Below, in pieces: positions 59,601-64,000 of a DNA stretch of 64,000 nt. The notes beneath the pieces were generated by a model. That model saw only the letters and a list, made by a program, of their open reading frames with translations, was not told where the DNA came from and did no database searches. The stretch lies in contig CAIIXF020000004.1 of the NCBI GenBank assembly GCA_903813345.2, positions 20,804,477 through 20,868,476 of the forward strand, read 5' to 3'. The stretch comes from Owenia fusiformis (lineage: Eukaryota > Annelida > Polychaeta > Sabellida > Oweniidae). Position numbers and translations under genes: made by a program. Numbering within the stretch: the stretch's first letter is position 1; the number at the start of each line of letters is the position of its first letter.

Positions 59601-62600
59601 TGTCCCCTTGGAAAAATGTTTTCAATTTCCCTCTTAGTCTTAATAAAAGCCAATGGCATTTATTTTGAGTTCTTTCTAATAAAGGCCCTGTGCAAAATAA
59701 ATGCTCAGTGGGCCTATATGTTCGTTGAATTTAAAATTTCCCCTTCTACTCAATTTTTATAAATGTTTTATGCATCAGTATGTTGCATTTGGAGACACAA
59801 ATAAACTCTTAAAAGGAAAATATTTTCTCTTTAGTATGTTAACTTTGTCTACAAATGCAACATATTAATGTGAAAACATTATAAAAAAAAATGGAAGGAA
59901 CTGAAAATCAGGAAAACATTTTTGAAAAAAAATGTTGATGGGGTCTTTGCACCTTCCCTGTCTCAATCTCCAATTTTTTTTATCATCTGTATGAGTACTT
60001 TTCCTTTAGACAGTTAGATAATGCATTGGCCTAACATACACACCTTACATTTTCAGAAAATTTCTGCAATTCAACATATGACCGTCTAAATTCTGTTGCG
60101 AAACCTTTAGTATTCTTTCAAGAAATTTCCTGCTTACATGAAAGTCTTTTACAGTTTTACATTATGTTTTTTTTTTAATGTAACATAATGGCTGATACTA
60201 ATATTGTTCAAAGTTGTATATGTTTACACTATGGAACTAATCATTCTTTGAATTGAGTTCGATTCCTGAACAACTGGATATTTGACTAAACATTCCTTGG
60301 ATTTGATTTGGTTTGATGAAGAGAAATCTTGACTGACAAAAATGCAGCTGATAACTAACAGATTTTCCCAAACAGAAAATATAAAAAAAAATTAAAGTGA
60401 GCACTTGATTTCAATAGTTTAGTTTCACCTATGCTTTTGAAGCAGGTGATAGCTGATAGGTGTCATGTAAAGGCTTTAAGTACATGGTATAGCAATAATT
60501 AAAGGTAAGAAGGTACTGTTTCATTCATATTTCTTGGTTTTAAAAACATTTAATCAAATAAGCTGGAAATTTTTTTGAGAAATGATATGATGGTGAAAGA
60601 AATAGATACAAAATTATAAAAAATTTATAATTAGCGAAAATTGATATCCGCAAAAGGGGACATGCCATTAAGAGGCCATTCTCTGACTTAGTCATTTTTT
60701 CAAAAGTGTGAAAATAAAAAAATTCATGAAAAGTTCTTAAAATATTCTGAATAACAAGTTGAATATATATATTTAATGATGGCACAAGCAAAAGTCTGAA
60801 AATTATAATGAAATGAGGGGTTTTGACAGATGCAAAAGATGGTAGATTTGTGATGAAGAAATAGAGGTTTTTGCAGTAACAACACAATTACCTCGAAGTT
60901 ATCCGTTATGAGAGGCTGAGGACTAAACTTGACATAATTTTCAATCTCAGATTATCAGTACTATCTAACTTAAGCCGAACAGCCACTCAAAATGTATATG
61001 GAGCCCATAAGATTCATTTTTCTCAATTGAAGTCACTATTTCTGTTTTTAGCTTCAGAAGATAGGAGGTACATGAACATGCTAAGTTTACCTAGATCACA
61101 AGCCTTACCACAAATATAAAGTATATAGGAATAGAGTTGATATGTGTGAAAACCTTAAACTTCCCATTTTATTGGGGATGGAACTTGTGGACCATGTGTA
61201 TTTCTAACTTCTTCACATGTCCATGGATCTAAAATTGTGGCAGCCATCTTGGATTTGTCGTATTATGTGGACATGGTTTTGGTTGTGCTGAATTTGTTTC
61301 AAAATAACATTTCTTGTATACCTTCGATAAGTGAGATAGGCATTTGAAATTAAATACAGATAGTATACTTGACATTTAATGCAGTAAACAAAAATACAAT
61401 TCATTCTTACATAATAAGTGAGTCCAGACAAAAAGTTGTTATTGTGTTAATTTAACTGGGCATAAATTACACTCATTGGCCTTGGTTTTCTTAATTGGCT
61501 TGGATAAAATGTTGTTCTGTTTAATCAGAAAAGGAGTATAGTTCAATATACAAGTTCACATTCGTTCCATCCTCTTGTAGAAATGAATCTCATATTATTT
61601 CATCTCAAATATAGAATACAAAAATATAATAAAAAACAAGTTTCTATTAATTGCAAAAGTTAGCTTCTATGTCATGACTGAGTTTGGGTTCCGCTTCTAG
61701 GGAAAAATATCCATCTGGAAATATCGTATTGACCATTGCTATACACTCCATATTTAATCCTCCCAGTAAATAACATTGATATACAGTATACAAGTATATA
61801 TGATATCAAGGATCTGGGGTTTGGGTAACGTGAGACATGAGGCCACTTGTCTTTTTGAATCTCATATTCAATATTCTTTCTTAAAACCCTCATATTTAAT
61901 ATTTTTGGAGTGGTAATTCAATTATGTACCTATTTTTTATTCTTTATCCCATAGTTGAACTCTGTTCCGCTCTGTTAGGTAACATAAAAACATATTTATG
62001 ATATTTTGCAAATGCGTGGAAAAAGTGATATCTGTGGAATACGGAAAATATTTCACAGATATCACCTTTTGGCAGGGATTTGAAAACTACCACCAATATG
62101 ATGTGTTTTGTTACATAGTGATTTCATGACATCACGGGGATGAATGAATGAATGGATGTTGTTTTGATATGCTTTGTTTAGTTTTAGAGGTGAACTATGG
62201 GAAAAATAGAACATCCTATGAATTTTCGTGATATTGTGTTAATCCAACTCATTGATACCAATATCTGCGCTAATTCGCTATGCTAACTTGGCAATATATT
62301 GATATCAACTCGGAGATAAAGATAAAATCATTTAAAATCATATGATATCCTATACATATCCTTTACTGTGCCACAACTTTCTCATATGTTATATAATTGG
62401 CACAGGCCATCATTTATTTTCCTTGAATTCATGCTTTTGTTCCTCGTTTTAGAAATGAGAGGAAATCTTTGATTTTCCTTGTATTTAAGTTGCTTAAATA
62501 TTGCCCTGTGATGTTGATAAAAGTCAATAGTAATCCATTACAGTCACAGTAGAAATGTACCCATTGCTAGCCCAGAACCTACCAAAATAGCATTTGCATT

Positions 62601-63954
62601 TTGTCAATATTGCCCTATGTGCTTTCCATGAAAATAATTTTAATTGTATCTTTTCTTCAGTATTTCATATATTACATTTTAATATATTTAAATTGGTTAA
62701 TATTTACATACTATTGACTTAGACAACAATAAATAAAGAATTTTTTGTAAAAACACCAAAAATGGTATATGATCTTTAAATGACTGTTGTGTGAACATCA
62801 AAGGTCAAAATTTGCTGAAATTGTATTTTTATAAAGCACAAATGATTTTTCTTCAATATGATATGCATTATTATCAGATATCTTTGGGGGCTAAAAAGGG
62901 CTCTTAATGACACCCGTCCTTTCAAAATTGCAAAATTGTGAAAGATAACAGCATCAAATATTAGTGGCAGTACAGTATTTGCATGTGAAATAATTATGAT
63001 ATATTAATATAATAATATAATAATTGATGAAACAATTGCAATGAACTGTTTTGATTAGCCAAGGCCAGAGCATTGGAATTTGAACTGAAGTTGAGTATAA
63101 TGTTATTGTATAAATTAAAAAAATAATTATAGAGACTTCTTACAAAGTTGATCTTCATTTCAAATAGCTGAGAATATTTCCCAAAATAGATTGACTAGGC
63201 CTTCAGATTTTTTTTAATTTCAGTATTACTATTACTCATACAGTAAAACCTGTCTAATCCAAATGCCACCGTGCAGTTAAAAACATTCAGATTGGGAGGT
63301 GTTCGTTATCACAATAGATTATAATTATATCATTGATAATTTAGAGTTTATTCAAAGATGGCAGCAGCATTCTCAGAACAAAACAATCAGAATCTCATTA
63401 ATCTTTTGTTCACGTTAGTTATTTAAACTTTATATTCATATATAGATGGCAGGTCTTAAATATATGATAGACACCAATAATTCATCCTCCGATCACAGGG
63501 CTTCAAAATCCAGAATATCTTCTTTCTTTTTACCCCCTGCTATAACCAAGTTGGACGCGCCCGATTGAAACTGAATCACGTGATCTTATTATGCGCCGAT
63601 GACGTATACATGATTTCTGTCGCAGTGTTGCGACAGCCAATCAAATTGCGAGTTCTTAATCGGGGAAATGCTAACTGCTTATAGCAGGGGGAAGGAGGTA
63701 CGGATTCTGGACACCTGCTTAGGAGGGTGCCAATAATTCAACATCATAATTTAACCTTTTCCATTAAATATACCCTGTATCAAGCACAGAAACGTATTTA
63801 CACCCTTTACTAAAATGGCAACCCCTGTATCACGCACTTGTATTATATGTAAATATTTTCCCTTGCAGCTAACACAGTTTCCAATGTTACCGTGACAACA
63901 ACCAGAAACAACACGGTGGAAGATGGAACACCCATCACCATAGAAACAGCAATT
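44620..63954 (+). CDS. unidentified protein, 5' exons (gene continues past the window)
   Basis: Exon 1 (44620-44712) starts MAETSKIDMEQMRRLASIM and ends in phase 0 at GTAATT. Exon 2 (45788-45878) follows a GTTTCAG acceptor and ends in phase 1 at GTAAGT. A third exon (63869-63954, TTGCAG to GTAAGT) starts in phase 1 and ends in phase 0. Joined they give 90 residues without a stop: a charged, Met-rich N-terminus with no signal peptide, then a Thr/Val/Asn-rich segment (ANTVSNVTVTTTRNN). Matching phases and strong splice sites support the model. No family was recognised, and further exons may hide in the 18-kb second intron. The C-terminus lies beyond the window. The ATG follows an in-frame stop upstream, so the start is plausible. 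Confidence 0.6.
45115..45419. mobile_element. hAT-type MITE, copy B
   Basis: A 305-bp element with inverted ends CAAGGAGGATTGGCTCCCAG and a perfect 8-bp target duplication GAGAATAA (45107-45114 and 45420-45427), diagnostic of hAT-type insertion. It lies in the first intron of the unidentified gene. It shares ATTCGAATTxAAACAGCCG and TTTCGACGTTTTCATTG with copy A at 27211. Confidence 0.9.
46331..47158 (+). repeat. 38-bp minisatellite, about 21 units
   Basis: The unit is TTTCACTGTACTGTATTTAT plus CTGTTCATTATATACAGG. Variants (GTGCTGAATTT, TTTATGTG, TTTTCAGG) recur in a partly regular order, and some late units are 3 bp shorter. More degenerate units continue to about 47345. The period is not a multiple of three, yet frames stay open because the unit lacks stops in most phases. 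The open frame is an artefact, not a gene. Every unit ends in a TATACAG|G acceptor-like sequence after a T-rich tract. It lies in intron 2 of the unidentified gene. Confidence 0.95.
47460..48482. mobile_element. 1-kb foldback palindrome with TTATT target duplication
   Basis: Two inverted arms of about 425 bp (47460-47885 and 48058-48482) flank a 170-bp spacer. The ends read CACACCCGGTGATCGTG. TTATT lies on both sides (47455-47459, 48483-48487). Arm identity is very high, with both arms sharing GGGACGGAGGGGGG tracts at either end. A third, single arm is at 19767-20178. No protein is encoded. Confidence 0.85.
48488..53587 (+). other. intron 2 of the unidentified gene, no exon recognised
   Basis: About 5 kb of AT-rich sequence. 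A codon-like stretch at 50771-50880 ends in a poor donor and does not match the phase left by exon 2, so I did not call it. GGGGGAGGG/CCCCTCCCC tracts occur near 49470-49510. Confidence 0.4.
54920..55165. repeat. tandem GTGTAAACTGA-type repeat
   Basis: Words such as GTGTAAACTGA, GTGTAAACTTAA and GTGTAAATTA recur every 11-13 bases, and a larger unit ending TTTGCATxTGAAATTGG occurs twice, about 175 bp apart. It lies in the middle of the CATGCA element. Confidence 0.7.
55565..56055. mobile_element. hAT-type MITE nested in the CATGCA array
   Basis: A 491-bp element with TAGGGCTGCCATC inverted ends and a perfect 8-bp duplication ATTTGAAT (55557-55564, 56056-56063). Subterminal GTCGAC/GTCGAA motifs pair between the sides. 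It has no transposase. Confidence 0.9.
56428..57146 (+). other. intronic DNA between elements
   Basis: No exon or repeat was recognised. CTAGATCTA-like words cluster at about 57060-57120. Confidence 0.35.
57147..57927. mobile_element. palindromic element
   Basis: The left and right halves are imperfect inverted copies. CAGCCTTTAGAGCCCCCTAT and CGCTTCAAAATxxT pair with 57878-57927, and AAACCAAAAATGG followed by GTCAAAATCTCTGAA pairs with 57705-57770. The block around GATGAAGAGAAATCTTGA recurs at about 60316-60480. It is non-coding. Confidence 0.6.
58004..58407. mobile_element. TTAA-flanked inverted-repeat element
   Basis: A 404-bp element with about 150-bp arms; the ends read GGTxCAGCTGGAAAGTAACA. 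TTAA is present on both sides (58000-58003, 58408-58411). The ends resemble those of the palindrome at 17977 only in the first few bases. Confidence 0.8.
58985..59300. repeat. repeat with ACAGTAAAACCTGTC end motif (two partial copies)
   Basis: Blocks reading TTTTTTGGAATTCCAGTAAT, TATACAGTAAxAxCTGTCT and CCAAATGCCACC occur at about 58985 and 59175. A third copy is at 63200-63300. The motif resembles pogo/Tigger termini but no full element could be delimited. Confidence 0.5.
62975..63300. repeat. further copy of the 58.9-kb repeat
   Basis: Matches 58855-59080 in order: TATTTGCATGTG, CAATGAACTG, GAGCATTGGAATTT, then ACAGTAAAACCTGTCTAATC. The interior is diverged. Confidence 0.55.
63532..63694. 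mobile_element. 160-bp inverted-repeat element
   Basis: CCCCCTGCTATAA at the left and TTATAGCAGGGGG at the right enclose about 135 bp with CG-containing words. A half copy with CCCCCTGCGATAAGC lies at about 54818, preceded there and here by GATCACAGxGCTTCAAAAT. Confidence 0.6.
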
Positions 63955-64000
63955 GTAAGTACACTCAATGAATATTGAATATTATAAAAAGATTAAACAT

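Larger units (their letters stand above)
58412..63868 (+). other. intron 2 of the unidentified gene, distal part
   Basis: Repeat-rich AT sequence with no exon recognised. It holds the repeats listed separately, a small palindrome at about 59756-59886 (TGTTGCATTTG arms), a fragment at about 60316-60480 related to 57783-57915, and a hairpin at 62028-62068 (GTGATATCTGTG arms). Confidence 0.45.

Overview
The window looks like nuclear DNA of an invertebrate animal, probably a marine one such as a lophotrochozoan or invertebrate deuterostome; the exact group cannot be read from the sequence. The DNA is AT-rich. Genes have short exons with GT/AG junctions and introns of up to about 18 kb. It carries a non-Shaker voltage-gated K+ channel, an ISG12/IFI6-27 family gene and a leucine-rich-repeat/Ig receptor, and many DNA transposons (hAT, mariner, Harbinger, foldback and TTAA-flanked types). 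There are no operons, no bacterial or plastid genes, and no rRNA or tRNA that I could recognise.

Layout. (1) 1458-5151 (+): a two-exon LRR-Ig transmembrane receptor whose LRR/Ig part is one 3.1-kb exon. (2) 5.2-11.5 kb: intergenic repeats. (3) 11560-32227 (+): a complete three-exon Kv channel gene (exons 11560-11955, 18936-19109, 31235-32227, all phase 0) encoding 520 residues. Its 7-kb and 12-kb introns hold a decayed Harbinger transposon, a TTAA-flanked palindrome, a 3.9-kb element with about 430-bp inverted ends, several MITEs, two LINE tails, and an antisense cysteine-rich Ly6-like exon (24404-24568). (4) 33400-37040 (-): a three-exon ISG12-like gene encoding 119 residues, converging on the Kv gene. 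Its first intron holds a stack of nested transposons. (5) 37.8-44.5 kb: a second Harbinger remnant and several inverted-repeat elements. (6) 44620 to the window end (+): the 5' part of an unidentified gene (exons 44620-44712, 45788-45878, 63869-63954). Its 18-kb intron contains a 38-bp minisatellite, a 1-kb foldback palindrome, a CATGCA-array element with a nested hAT MITE, and other inverted-repeat elements.

The genes do not form an evident pathway. The Kv channel and the antisense Ly6-like exon in its intron are a suggestive pair, because some Ly6 proteins modulate K+ channels, but that link is inference. About half of the window can be assigned to identifiable repeats. The strongest results are gene models rebuilt from phase-matched splice sites and transposon ends confirmed by target-site duplications. 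All gene models come from reading the sequence alone, with no transcript or database support.
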